Counted from the stretch's first letter, positions 51,945-60,775 are shown. The stretch: 64,000 nucleotides of DNA from JAMBLL01 sp964460075 (GCA_964460075.1 CAYWPC010000004.1:1-64000); one strand, 5' to 3'. The notes: generated from the sequence alone by a model not told the origin. Numbers and translations: made by a program.

Positions 51945-52339
51945 ACGACGAACGCGGCTCGATGCTGCCCGCGTTCGGTGGGCTGCTGTTTGTGTCGTTC
52001 GTGTTGTTGACGCTCGCAGTCGACATTGCCCTTCTCGGAGCCGCGTACCGCGACACGGCGACGCTCGCCGATGTAGCTGCTGAGGCGGGTGCAGCGATGA
52101 TCGACCAGCGCGCGCTGCACGGAGGTACCACGACAGTCGATCCTCGCGCCGCGACCCTTGAGGCACTGGCGACGCTGACCCGGGCAGGTGTGTCCAACAG
52201 TGAGACGGCTGTGGAAGTACGTGGTGCGTCGGTCTGCGTGTCGATTCGGAAGCGACATCGTACGCTGGGGCTTCGCTACCTCGCCGTAGGTGAGATCGTC
52301 ATTGATGTGTCCGGGTGTGCTCGACCAGGTACCGGCTGA
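51941..52339 (+). CDS. TadG-like pilus-associated protein
   Basis: A 132-residue protein with the N-terminal MNDERGSMLPAFGGLLFVSFVLLTLAVDIALLG. The motif resembles the pilin class but has Phe rather than Glu at position 5 after the Gly, so processing is uncertain. The helix is followed by the Ala-rich ADVAAEAGAAMID segment common to TadG-like (Rv3660c-region or TadE-like) actinobacterial proteins, and two Cys residues near the C-terminus. The GTG start overlaps the upstream stop by 4 nt. Confidence 0.7.
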   Translation: MNDERGSMLPAFGGLLFVSFVLLTLAVDIALLGAAYRDTATLADVAAEAGAAMIDQRALHGGTTTVDPRAATLEALATLTRAGVSNSETAVEVRGASVCVSIRKRHRTLGLRYLAVGEIVIDVSGCARPGTG

Positions 52340-52369
52340 GTGTCAGTCACGATTAGGGTCGGGACCCTG

Positions 52370-53347
52370 ATGGACGACACGTTGAACACACTCATTGAGA
52401 GCTCAGACCTCTCCGGTCTCTCTAGACATGTTGATGGTGTGTGTAGCACAAGGGCATGGGACCAACTCATTGAGGTGCGGGATCGATGCAATGAGGCGAC
52501 CAAACGTGGCAAGCAGGTGTGGGCCATTGCTCAGTACGCCGAGTACCGCATGGCGCTCGACGCCCCTGCATCTCTCGCGGCGTCGGTTCTGTCGGATGGC
52601 AGAGGCCGGTTCGCTCTCGGGCCGCTCTGGGAGGTGGCTGCCTCGACGCACACATGGGAGGCACTTCGCGGTCACGTCTCGGTGCCAACTGTTAGGGCGA
52701 TGACAGCACACGAGCGGTCCATTCGGGGGGAGCATGTCGATGAGTCCGACATCGATCTGCAAGTTATCGGCATACCTGCCGCGCTCACTCCGTGGGAGCC
52801 CCGATACCCCGTCGCCGAGTATCGACCGGACAGAGCTGTGTTCCCAGATGACATATTCGATATCCCAATGGAGTGGACCGAGCTGCCAGGGCCTGTCGAA
52901 CAGATGCCAGATGACACTGTCTGTGACGCATTGAGCGATCTCGTTCGGCCATGGTGGGAGGACTCTCTTGGCAAAGCAGAGGTGGTCACCGTGGACGGCA
53001 CGCTCGAGGAGGGCATTCGTAGCCTCGGACCGCACCGGGTGCGTGTCGCAGAGATCGATGTGTCCACGGCCCTTGAGGCGATGGCATGGGCAGGCGCGAG
53101 CGGAGGTGCACACGGGCGTCGCCGAGGGACGCCGATCGGTCGCGCTGGTGCCTGGTGGGTCTTGCTTGACGTCCTCGGTTTCGAGGAACTGCCAGAGGAT
53201 CTGGATGTGATAGGAGTTGAGGCAGCTCGTCTGCGGTGGGTTCTGTGGGATCCAGGGGATCGCATTGGCGGATGGAACCTCCATCTCGGTATTGAGGACT
53301 CAGCGAATGGTGTTGCGTGGGTCCTGAGTGCGGTGGATGCAGTCTGA
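52370..53347 (+). CDS. Hypothetical protein downstream of the Tad operon
   Basis: A 325-residue soluble protein that I cannot name (335 residues if the GTG at 52340 is used). It has two halves: an N-terminal helical part with RDRCNEATKRGKQVWAIAQYAEYRMALDAPASLAASVLSDGRGRFALGPLWEVAA, and a C-terminal alpha/beta part with LEAMAWAGASGGAHGRRRGTPIGRAGAWWVLLDVLGFEELP and WVLWDPGDRIGGWNLHLGIEDSANGVAWVLSAVDA. It has no membrane segment or signal peptide. It sits directly after the last tad gene, but a functional tie is not proven. Confidence 0.75.
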   Translation: MDDTLNTLIESSDLSGLSRHVDGVCSTRAWDQLIEVRDRCNEATKRGKQVWAIAQYAEYRMALDAPASLAASVLSDGRGRFALGPLWEVAASTHTWEALRGHVSVPTVRAMTAHERSIRGEHVDESDIDLQVIGIPAALTPWEPRYPVAEYRPDRAVFPDDIFDIPMEWTELPGPVEQMPDDTVCDALSDLVRPWWEDSLGKAEVVTVDGTLEEGIRSLGPHRVRVAEIDVSTALEAMAWAGASGGAHGRRRGTPIGRAGAWWVLLDVLGFEELPEDLDVIGVEAARLRWVLWDPGDRIGGWNLHLGIEDSANGVAWVLSAVDAV

Positions 53348-53467
53348 TGACATGCTCTGAGGATTCGGATTCCGAGCGACTACGCTTGATCGGTAGCCTT
53401 CAGCCGGACGGACGCTGCTGGACTGCGGAAGCCTCGCAGGAAACCTCGCCTCGGAGAGCACTCGACA

Positions 53468-55303
53468 ATGTACCTGGAGCACATCGATGGGCCGGCGGAT
53501 GTTCGGTGTCTCGACTATGACGAGTTGGCTGTCCTAGCTGAAGAGATTCGCACACTCATCGTGGATGCTGTTACGGCAAACGGTGGACATCTCGGATCCA
53601 ATCTTGGTGTAGTCGAGCTCACGCTTGCGCTCCATCGCGTCTTTGACTCGCCGCGAGACCGGATCCTGTGGGATACGGGACATCAGGCATACGTCCACAA
53701 GATCGTCACCGGTCGGCGTGAAGGTTTCGATCGTCTCCGCAAGGAGGGTGGGTTGAGCGGTTATCCGAGTACGGCTGAGTCCAAACACGATGTCATCGAG
53801 AACAGTCACGCCAGCACAGTGCTTGCCTACGCGTACGGCCTTGCAACAGCCAGAGATTTGGAAGCTTCACCAGATATTGGAAACATAGTTGCGGTGATCG
53901 GTGATGGGTCCCTCACCGGTGGCATGGCATTCGAGGGTCTCAACAACCTTGGGCACAGTGGCCGCAAGGTGACGATTGTTCTCAACGACAACGGTCGGAG
54001 TTACGCACCAACGGTGTCCAAGCTCGGCGGAAGTCTCGTCAAGATCAGGTCGAACCCTGTGTACATGCGCAGGCAGCGCAAGCTTGAGCACATGGCACAG
54101 AGCCTGCCTCGCATTGGGCGTCTTGCCGAGCGAGGCATTAGCGCCACGAAGGCAGCTATTCGGCAATTCTGGGAGCCTCCGGCGTTCTTCGAAGATCTCG
54201 GCATCAGATACCTTGGGCCCTTCGATGGCCACAACGTTGAGGAGGTCGAGAATGCGCTGAGGAACGCTGCACAGTTCGACAAGCCAAGCGTTGTGCACGT
54301 TCTCACGCACAAAGGGCGCGGGTATGCGCCCGCAGAGAACGACACTGTCAAGTACATGCACGACACTGGTTCTATCAAGCCAGGGAGTTATACGGCAGCC
54401 TTCACTGAGACGCTGTGCAAGCTCGGCGAGGAGCACGCGAACCTGGTTGCTGTCACAGCTGCGATGCCGGACTCCACCGGCATTTTGGCTTTCGGCGAGC
54501 GCTTCCCTGATCGAACGTTCGATGTCGGCATCGCCGAGCAGCACGCAGTTACCGCAGCGGCAGGCATGGCCCTTGGGGGGTTAATACCCGTCGTGGCCCT
54601 GTACTCGACATTTCTGACTCGTGCGATCGATCAGCTCAATCTCGACGTCGGGTTGCTCAGGCAGCACGTCATCTTCTGCCTCGATAGGGCTGGTGTGACC
54701 GGCGATGACGGCCCCTCACATCACGGTGTGCTGGATATGGTTCTTTGCACCAAGGTGCCCGGTATGACGGTGATGGCTCCATCGTCATACCAGGAGCTCC
54801 AAGTGATGATGGCTGACGCCGTGCAACTCTGTGACGGACCGGTGTCGATTCGCTGGCCAAAGACGGCCGCTGTCATGGCTGAGGAGCATGAAGTCGGTTC
54901 GGGCCTGGGCGGCCGCAAGGCCCGATCGGCGCTGGGAAACCGGCTGTGTATCCTCGGGGTAGGCAAGATGCTCGCGCCGGCGCTCGAGGCGGCCGAGATC
55001 CTTGCTGCCGAAGGGGTGGATGCAACGGTGTGGGACCCACGGCTCGTCAAGCCACTCGATCCTGACATGCTCGAGGATGCGGCGCGTCATGACGTCGTGA
55101 TGACCATCGAGGACGGATTCCGCGAAGGGGGAGCAGGAACCTGTATTCAGACGGCGCTCGAAGATATGGGAGCTACGTGTCAGGTGGAAGTGATGGGTGT
55201 GCCTATTCGGTACATCCCACACGCCAAGCCTGACAAGATTCTCTCGGAACTCGGTCTTGATGCCGGGGGTATCGCAGAATCGGCCAGGCGTCTGTGCACC
55301 TGA
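53468..55303 (+). CDS. dxs: 1-deoxy-D-xylulose-5-phosphate synthase
   Basis: A 611-residue thiamine-diphosphate enzyme making DXP from pyruvate and glyceraldehyde 3-phosphate, the first MEP step. GGHLGSNLGVVELTLALH, the TPP motif GDGSLTGGMAFEGLNN ending in LNDN, and GIAEQHAVTAAAGMALGG are typical, with transketolase-like N- and C-terminal domains. Activity depends on TPP from the thiamine operon 12 kb away. The 120 nt upstream (53348-53467) hold no gene. Confidence 0.96.
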   Translation: MYLEHIDGPADVRCLDYDELAVLAEEIRTLIVDAVTANGGHLGSNLGVVELTLALHRVFDSPRDRILWDTGHQAYVHKIVTGRREGFDRLRKEGGLSGYPSTAESKHDVIENSHASTVLAYAYGLATARDLEASPDIGNIVAVIGDGSLTGGMAFEGLNNLGHSGRKVTIVLNDNGRSYAPTVSKLGGSLVKIRSNPVYMRRQRKLEHMAQSLPRIGRLAERGISATKAAIRQFWEPPAFFEDLGIRYLGPFDGHNVEEVENALRNAAQFDKPSVVHVLTHKGRGYAPAENDTVKYMHDTGSIKPGSYTAAFTETLCKLGEEHANLVAVTAAMPDSTGILAFGERFPDRTFDVGIAEQHAVTAAAGMALGGLIPVVALYSTFLTRAIDQLNLDVGLLRQHVIFCLDRAGVTGDDGPSHHGVLDMVLCTKVPGMTVMAPSSYQELQVMMADAVQLCDGPVSIRWPKTAAVMAEEHEVGSGLGGRKARSALGNRLCILGVGKMLAPALEAAEILAAEGVDATVWDPRLVKPLDPDMLEDAARHDVVMTIEDGFREGGAGTCIQTALEDMGATCQVEVMGVPIRYIPHAKPDKILSELGLDAGGIAESARRLCT

Positions 55304-55315
55304 CTGGCGCTTGAT

Positions 55316-55696
55316 CTAGCTAGCAACGACGCGAAGCGCCGTGTCTGTGTTGTCGACCGTGACTGCTACGTGGTAGCCCTCGGCATTCGTGTGCAGCAGG
55401 TACATGGATTCAATGTTGATACGTGATCTGGCGAGATTCTCCACCATGTGAGCGAGCGATCCGACGCCGCGAGGCAGGAACATGTCGAGAATGTCTCGCT
55501 CTTCAAATTCGAGATCGGCGTTCATGAGTGATCGTCGTACTCTGGCTGCGTTGTCGACGACGAGGCGGACATGGCTGTGCCCGTTGTCCGCCACGGTTGC
55601 AAGAGCTTCGATCTCGATGCCGGCGTCGGCGAGCATCCTCGTTAGTGACGCGAGTTGACCCGGCCGGTTCGCGAGGCGGATCGAGAACTCTCTCAT
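55316..55696 (-). CDS. Tandem ACT-domain protein
   Basis: A 126-residue protein with two ACT domains: FSIRLANRPGQLASLTRMLADAGIEIEAL (about 4-70) and DMFLPRGVGSLAHMVENLARSRINIESMYLLHTNAEGYHVAVTVDN (about 70-123). Such proteins bind amino acids as regulators; there is no catalytic part. TAGGCT (55703-55708) ends 6 nt before the ATG, a leaderless-type start. It is convergent with dxs, with 12 nt between stop codons. Confidence 0.88.
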   Translation of the reverse strand: MREFSIRLANRPGQLASLTRMLADAGIEIEALATVADNGHSHVRLVVDNAARVRRSLMNADLEFEERDILDMFLPRGVGSLAHMVENLARSRINIESMYLLHTNAEGYHVAVTVDNTDTALRVVAS

Positions 55697-55780
55697 GCGG
55701 ACAGCCTACGCCGCCAGCGAGTGGCGTGCGAGGGCTTTTGACGACCAACGGCCCACCCTTCCCAGAGCGATGGTGGCGGA

Positions 55781-56059
55781 TCAGTCTCCGTGCGGCACGC
55801 CGCGCTCAGTCAGCAGCGAGCGAAGGTGCTCGATCCTCGCTCGGATTTGCGACAAGTCATGGTGCTGTATCGCCGGGCTCGTCTCTGGGGCATCGGCTTC
55901 GTCTTTGCCGCCCGACGCTCCTGCAACGAGATCCCTGAGTTCGATGTATATCTCTTCGGTGGGTCTCTCGCCACGGTCGCCGTGGCCGTCTGTTGAATGG
56001 GAAATGATCGACCTCGTGTCGTTTCCACCGTAGCACTGAGGGATGGGACTGAGGCCCAC
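55781..56059 (-). CDS. Possible small protein next to the Asp/Ser-tailed pilin
   Basis: An open frame of up to 92 codons from a GTG at 56059. The C-terminal half (RPTEEIYIELRDLVAGASGGKDEADAPETSPAIQHHDLSQIRARIEHLRSLLTERGVPHGD) looks like real protein: amphipathic helices and a short leucine-spaced segment. The start is unclear and no Shine-Dalgarno is seen, so the N-terminus is uncertain. It is on the same strand as, and downstream of, the pilin gene. No family recognised. Confidence 0.4.
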   Translation of the reverse strand: MGLSPIPQCYGGNDTRSIISHSTDGHGDRGERPTEEIYIELRDLVAGASGGKDEADAPETSPAIQHHDLSQIRARIEHLRSLLTERGVPHGD

Positions 56060-56139
56060 TGATTCGCAGCGACCTCGGTGGCACTGACGCTCTGCGTGTT
56101 GTGCCGGTGGAGCGATATGGGATTGTTGGCCCGGTGAGG

Positions 56140-56672
56140 TCAGTCGTCGTCGCTGTCGTCGTCGCTGCTGTCGTCGCTGCTGTCGTCGCTGCTGTCGTCG
56201 CTGTCGTCGTCGCTGCTGTCGTCGCTGCTGTCGTCGCTGCTGTCGTCGCAGTCGTCGTCGNNNNNNNNNNNNNNNNNNNNNNNNNNNNNNNNNNNNNNNN
56301 NNNNNNNNNNNNNNNNNNNNNNNNNNNNNNNNNNNNNNNNNNNNNNNNNNNNNNNNNNNNGTCGTCGCTGCTGTCGTCGCTGCTGTCGTCGCTGCTGTCG
56401 TCGCAGTCGTCGTCGCTGCTGTCGTCGCTGCTGTCGTCGTCGCTGTCGTCGTCGCTGCAGTCGTCGCTGCTGTCGTCGCCCGAGTCGCCAGAAGGCCCTT
56501 GGGATGTGGCGGTTTGGAGTGAGCTGCCCAATTCTGAGAAGCTGCTCGCAATCGCGCCACCAAGCAGTTGGGCAGACAAGATGATGGTCACACCGAGCAT
56601 GGAGATGAGAACGACGTACTCAACGAGTGCCGCGCCTTGCTCTCCCTTGGCGTGTGACAGTAGCTTTTGCAC
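56140..56672 (-). CDS. Flp pilin with long Asp/Ser repeat tail, interrupted by assembly gap
   Basis: The start MQKLLSHAKGEQG|AALVEYVVLISML is a textbook Flp prepilin: cleavage after Gly13, Glu5 and Tyr6 of the mature protein, and a single helix up to about residue 43. From about residue 66 the sequence turns into a repeat of Asp pairs or triplets and Ser pairs (DDSS units), with rare Cys. Residues 66-104 precede the gap; after the gap 39 more residues of the same repeat end in DDD and TGA (56140-56142). The GTG at 56672 follows GAGGAAG. The 100 N break the frame; true gap length must be 2 modulo 3 for one continuous frame. The tail would be extremely acidic and extracellular. Confidence 0.85.
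56143..56477. repeat. 12-bp-type microsatellite coding Asp/Ser repeats
   Basis: On the minus strand nearly all codons are GAC or AGC, arranged as GACGACAGCAGC units with variants. Both flanks of the 100-N gap consist of this repeat, so the gap is a collapsed or unresolved repeat and its true length is unknown. Such purity suggests recent expansion by slippage. Confidence 0.92.
56261..56360. other. Assembly gap (100 N)
   Basis: Exactly 100 N, a scaffolding placeholder rather than a measured length, within the repeat. Confidence 0.99.
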
Positions 56673-56817
56673 GAAGTCTTCCTCGGTGTCGCCTTGGTCG
56701 AATTATCGCTCTGTATGGTCAATATCGGAGATTGAGGCGCAGAAGTTGAGTGCTATTTCGTCGAGTTTTCCTTGACTAGTCAATTGTTCGCGGCGATGAG
56801 AAGCTCCCGGCTATCTA

Positions 56818-56846
56818 TGAGGAACGAACATATGTTCGAGTACAGT
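56818..56846 (+). promoter_or_regulatory. SOS promoter of dnaE2 with LexA box in the spacer
   Basis: CGAACATATGTTCG (56825-56838), a perfect LexA palindrome identical in core to the imuA' box. TACAGT (56841-56846) is the probable -10 and ends 7 nt before the ATG at 56854, giving a leaderless mRNA. The -35 position (TGAGGA) is a poor match. The geometry equals that at imuA': 17-nt spacer filled by the box. Confidence 0.88.
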
Positions 56847-56853
56847 GTGTTGT

Positions 56854-59800
56854 ATGAGTTGCTACGCCGAACTGCACAGTCACACGAACTACTCTTTTCT
56901 CGATGGGGCATCGTGGGCAGGTGACCTCGTCACTCGTGCAGCCGAGTTGGGATACGAGGCGCTTGCCGTCACCGACCATGACGGATTTCGTGGTGTAGTC
57001 CAGGTACACGCCCATGCTTCCGAGGTTGGGCTCCCCATTGTCTACGGGACCGAAGTCGGCATGCCACAGGAGTCCGTAGAGAACGTGAATCGTCCTGTTG
57101 AGGCGGTGCTTGCACCTTCCAATGATGCTGTTGTGCTCACAGGGTCACAGGATGTGACGCGTCGTGGGAGGATCCGGAGGGCACATGGGTCAAAGCCGTT
57201 GCGTCGCAACCCGACAGACCATTTGGTCATCCTCGCCCCAGATCCGACAGGTTATGGAGCCATTGGGCGGTTCATCACAAAGGGGCAATATCGAGGTGAG
57301 AAGGATGCTCCCAGATACTCGTACAGCGATCTCCAGGATGCGGTACGTTCAGGCGGCCTCGTCGGTCTCTCCGGCTGCTGGCAGGGTGCAGTCCCGCGTG
57401 CTGCACATGCTGGTGATATCGCCGCTGCTCTTCGGTCGGCATCCTGGTTGAAGGAACTATTCGAGGGCCGTTTCTACATCGAGTTGACGCACCACGGCAT
57501 GCCATCCGATGACCGTCGCAACGATGTTCTCGCAGAAGTGGCAGAGCGCATCGGTGTGGGCACGGTTGCGACGAACAATGCTCACTACGCCCATCGCCGC
57601 GATGCCGATCTCTGCGAGGTGCTCTCAGCAATCGGTGGGAGGCGTTCCCTGGAGGACGCAGATGGCTTTCGGCCCGCTAGCGATCTACGACACCTCCGCA
57701 GCGCTGACGAGATGGTTGCTCTCTTCTCCAGATATCCCGGTGCAGTCGACCGCGCCGTAGACCTTGGACGTTCGATGGCATTCGATCTCGACCTGCTCAC
57801 ACCGGCTCTTCCTGACTATCCGATGCCAGGCGCTTTCACAACCGAAGACGAGTTTCTTGCTCATCTCGCCTACGAGGGTGCACGTGGTGTGTACCCCGGT
57901 TCCGATGACGGACTCGATCCCGTCGCGAGAAGACGTATAGAGCACGAACTCGACGTGATCGCGAGCCTGGGGTTTGCTGGCTACTTCCTCGTTGCGTGGG
58001 ACATCGTGAACTTCGCTAGATCTCGGGGGATCTACTGCCAGATCAGAGGATCAGGGGCCGACTCGGCCATCTGTCGATGTATCGACCTCACCAGAGTCGA
58101 TCCGATCCGGCTCGGGTTGCCGTTCGAGCGCTTCCTCTCCCATGAACGAGGCAGACCGCCAGACATTGATATCGACTTCGAAGCCGAACGTAGGGAAGAG
58201 GTGATCCAGTACTGCTACCGGCGTTATGGCCGCGAGCGAGCAGCAATGGTTGCCAACGTGATTACCTACAGAGCACGATCGGTTCTTCAAGACGTAGGCA
58301 AGGCATTCGGGCTCACCCAGGCCCAGGTCAACGGGCTCACCAAATACATCGACACGCGAAACCCGAAGGTGCTGAGGGAAGTTGTCGACCTGCCTGCGGG
58401 TCTCACCGCAGAGCACATCTACGACGTGTGCCACCGTCTCGACGGCTTTCCTCGCCATCTTGGCATTCATTCTGGTGGGATGGTCGTAGCGAGAAGACCG
58501 CTGTGGGAGACGGTACCAATGGAGTGGGGAAGGATGGCCGATAGGTCGGTACTCCAGTGGGACAAGAACGACACAGCAGCAATGGGACTTGTGAAGTTCG
58601 ATCTCCTCGGGCTTGGTGCCCTCAACGCGCTCCACCTCTCCGTCGATGCCATCTCCGAGGCGCATGGCATAGATATCGACCTTGCGACGATCGCACAGGA
58701 GCCGGTGATCTACGAGATGCTCACGAGAGCCGACACCGTTGGTGTGTTCCAAGTCGAGTCGAGGGCACAAATGGCGACCCTTCCCAGGATGAGGCCCCGT
58801 ACGTTTTACGATCTTGCCGTTGAGGTCGCTCTGATAAGGCCGGGACCGATCCAAGGGCAGTCCGTTCACCCATATTTGAGGAGACGCAACGGGGAGGAGC
58901 CAGTTCGGTACATTCATCCGTCTGCTGAGCCAATCTTACGGAAGACACTCGGCGTGCCGATCTTCCAGGAACAACTGATGGAGATAGCTCGCGTGTGTGC
59001 AGGGTTTACCCCTGGGCAGTCCGACCGACTTCGCCAGGCCATGACACACAAGCGATCGGAGGAGCAGATGGCGAAGCTCCGAGACGAGGTCTTCAGCGGG
59101 ATGGCAGGTAAGGGGATCGTCGGCGCCCCGGCAGACGAACTGTGGGAGAAGCTACAAGGATTCGCTTCCTTCGGCTTCCCCGAGTCGCATTCGGTGTCCT
59201 TTGCGTACATCGTGTATGCAGCAGCGTGGATGAAGTATCACTGGCCGGCGGAGTTCTTCTCTGGGCTTCTCAACGCACAGCCGATGGGTTTCTACTCTCC
59301 AAACTCACTTGTAGCGGATGCCGTGCATCATGGTGTGATCGTGCTCCCCCCCGACATCAACGAATCTTCGTACGACTGCACTATCGAGGCGACAGAGGTG
59401 GACCCGAATGATCTCGCTGAATACCTTGGTATGGCGTGGCGGAGAGGCATGGGGGCGGCAGACGACCCCATGCGACGACCGGTTGCGCTACGGCTCGGAC
59501 TCCGCTACGTCCGAGACCTAGGTGATGCGGAGATCACTCGAATCGAGGCCGCACGCCTGACAGGGGGTCGCTTCGGATCACCTGGCGACTTCGCACATCG
59601 CACAGGGCTATCCGTTGCCGCATACGAAAGCCTTGCCGCCGCCGACTCGTTTGCATCAATCGGTCTTGGGAAGCGAGAGGGCATGTGGGCAGCAGGTTCG
59701 TTGTCGGACCTCGGCCCCGGTCGCTTGGAGCTTGAGGATGGGGCCCACACCCCACGGCTTCCCTCCATGGACATCGCAGAGGCGATGCAGGCAGAGTTAT

Positions 59801-60177
59801 GGTCGACAGGGATCTCGTTGACACACCCGGTATCGTTGATCCGGGATCGTCTGGTCGGAGATGGTGTGATCACCACAGCCGAAGCCATCACCCTGCACAA
59901 GCACAACACCAGGGTGCAGGTTGCAGGCGTGGTGACACACAGACAGCGGCCGGAGACAGCCAACGGTATCAGGTTCCTCAACCTGGAGGACGAGACCGGC
60001 ATCTTGAACGTCGTTGTTATGCCGCAGGTATGGGAAGCGAACTATGAGGTTGCGCGGAAAGCAGTCGGCATGGTGATCGCTGGAACTCTCGAATATCGCT
60101 CAGGTGTGACGAACCTCGTTGCGCAACGGCTGACGGCGTGGCCCGTTCCGGAATTGGTTTCGAGAGATTTCCGATGA
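56854..60177 (+). CDS. dnaE2: Error-prone DNA polymerase III alpha subunit DnaE2 (ImuC)
   Basis: A 1107-residue C-family polymerase. The PHP domain starts at CYAELHSHTNYSFLDGAS. The palm carries QIRGSGADSAICRCIDLTRVDP and RPPDIDIDFEAERREEVIQYCYRRYG (catalytic Asp residues); fingers and tHhH regions follow (FGFPESHSVSFAYIVYAAAWMKYHWPAEF), and an OB fold is near the end (VQVAGVVTHRQRP, NLEDETGILNVVV). The SGADSAI and SHSVSFA features match DnaE2 rather than replicative DnaE1. With ImuA' and ImuB it forms the SOS mutasome. The upstream GTG at 56845 is less likely as start. Confidence 0.95.
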   Translation: MSCYAELHSHTNYSFLDGASWAGDLVTRAAELGYEALAVTDHDGFRGVVQVHAHASEVGLPIVYGTEVGMPQESVENVNRPVEAVLAPSNDAVVLTGSQDVTRRGRIRRAHGSKPLRRNPTDHLVILAPDPTGYGAIGRFITKGQYRGEKDAPRYSYSDLQDAVRSGGLVGLSGCWQGAVPRAAHAGDIAAALRSASWLKELFEGRFYIELTHHGMPSDDRRNDVLAEVAERIGVGTVATNNAHYAHRRDADLCEVLSAIGGRRSLEDADGFRPASDLRHLRSADEMVALFSRYPGAVDRAVDLGRSMAFDLDLLTPALPDYPMPGAFTTEDEFLAHLAYEGARGVYPGSDDGLDPVARRRIEHELDVIASLGFAGYFLVAWDIVNFARSRGIYCQIRGSGADSAICRCIDLTRVDPIRLGLPFERFLSHERGRPPDIDIDFEAERREEVIQYCYRRYGRERAAMVANVITYRARSVLQDVGKAFGLTQAQVNGLTKYIDTRNPKVLREVVDLPAGLTAEHIYDVCHRLDGFPRHLGIHSGGMVVARRPLWETVPMEWGRMADRSVLQWDKNDTAAMGLVKFDLLGLGALNALHLSVDAISEAHGIDIDLATIAQEPVIYEMLTRADTVGVFQVESRAQMATLPRMRPRTFYDLAVEVALIRPGPIQGQSVHPYLRRRNGEEPVRYIHPSAEPILRKTLGVPIFQEQLMEIARVCAGFTPGQSDRLRQAMTHKRSEEQMAKLRDEVFSGMAGKGIVGAPADELWEKLQGFASFGFPESHSVSFAYIVYAAAWMKYHWPAEFFSGLLNAQPMGFYSPNSLVADAVHHGVIVLPPDINESSYDCTIEATEVDPNDLAEYLGMAWRRGMGAADDPMRRPVALRLGLRYVRDLGDAEITRIEAARLTGGRFGSPGDFAHRTGLSVAAYESLAAADSFASIGLGKREGMWAAGSLSDLGPGRLELEDGAHTPRLPSMDIAEAMQAELWSTGISLTHPVSLIRDRLVGDGVITTAEAITLHKHNTRVQVAGVVTHRQRPETANGIRFLNLEDETGILNVVVMPQVWEANYEVARKAVGMVIAGTLEYRSGVTNLVAQRLTAWPVPELVSRDFR

Positions 60178-60319
60178 GCAGTGACCACAAGACGGGTGCC
60201 AGCATGTGCCATGGGTCGCTCGGACCATCTCGCGTCCTGACCACTTCAGGTGCGTGGCGACACAGCCGATACACGCGTCTGGTCCGATATTGCCGTGTGG
60301 AGACTGTGAGGGGCCGCTG

Positions 60320-60775
60320 ATGAGCCAGATATTCGGAGGATCCGTGCTTCTACCTGGAGAGGTAGGAGCCGGTCTGAGTGCCTCGATCGAACTCGGACCG
60401 GACTTCATCCGTCTCTTCGCAGGCGATGACGACCTTGGCACTTGGCGTCAGCGTGACTGTGAAGTCACCCCCGACGGGAATGGGTCGTATGTCATGGTGC
60501 TCGATGGCGAACAGGTGACGTTTACGCCGACGTCCCCCTTGGCTTTCGCCGAGGCTGTGCCTGTATCCCTCCAATCCGAGACGGTGTTGCGGGAGGGAGA
60601 TGAGTTGGAGGGGACGACATACGACCTAGACGCAGCGATCGACGACGTTGTCGCTCAGGTCAGGCACCTCAACGACACAGATGACGAGATTCTCTCCAAG
60701 CCGATGCTTGTCGGGATTGTCACCGTCGCGACAGTACTCATAGCCGGACTCGTCGCACTGTCTTTGACTATCTAG
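60320..60775 (+). CDS. Hypothetical protein with C-terminal membrane anchor
   Basis: A 151-residue protein. The cytoplasmic part resembles a PH-like or beta-barrel module (SASIELGPDFIRLFAGDDDLGTWRQRDCEVTPDGNGSYVMVLDGEQVTFTP), then an acidic linker, then one C-terminal helix (PMLVGIVTVATVLIAGLVALSL). I recognise no named family. The ATG at 60320 follows GAGGGG; the frame is open from 60206. It is followed by a convergent gene; 60178-60319 shows no other gene. Confidence 0.72.
   Translation: MSQIFGGSVLLPGEVGAGLSASIELGPDFIRLFAGDDDLGTWRQRDCEVTPDGNGSYVMVLDGEQVTFTPTSPLAFAEAVPVSLQSETVLREGDELEGTTYDLDAAIDDVVAQVRHLNDTDDEILSKPMLVGIVTVATVLIAGLVALSLTI

Noticed and set aside
56143..56477. CRISPR-like array
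   Set aside because: The repeats are 12-bp in-frame codon units without spacers, and no cas genes are near.
56060..56563. Minus-strand Arg/Gln- or Thr/Ala-rich frames through the repeat
   Set aside because: They are out-of-frame readings of the Asp/Ser codons; only the pilin frame has a sensible N-terminus and start site.
56101..56775. Plus-strand frame rich in Val/Ala/Ser across the repeat
   Set aside because: It is the complement of the GAC/AGC codon repeat; it crosses the N gap and resembles no protein.
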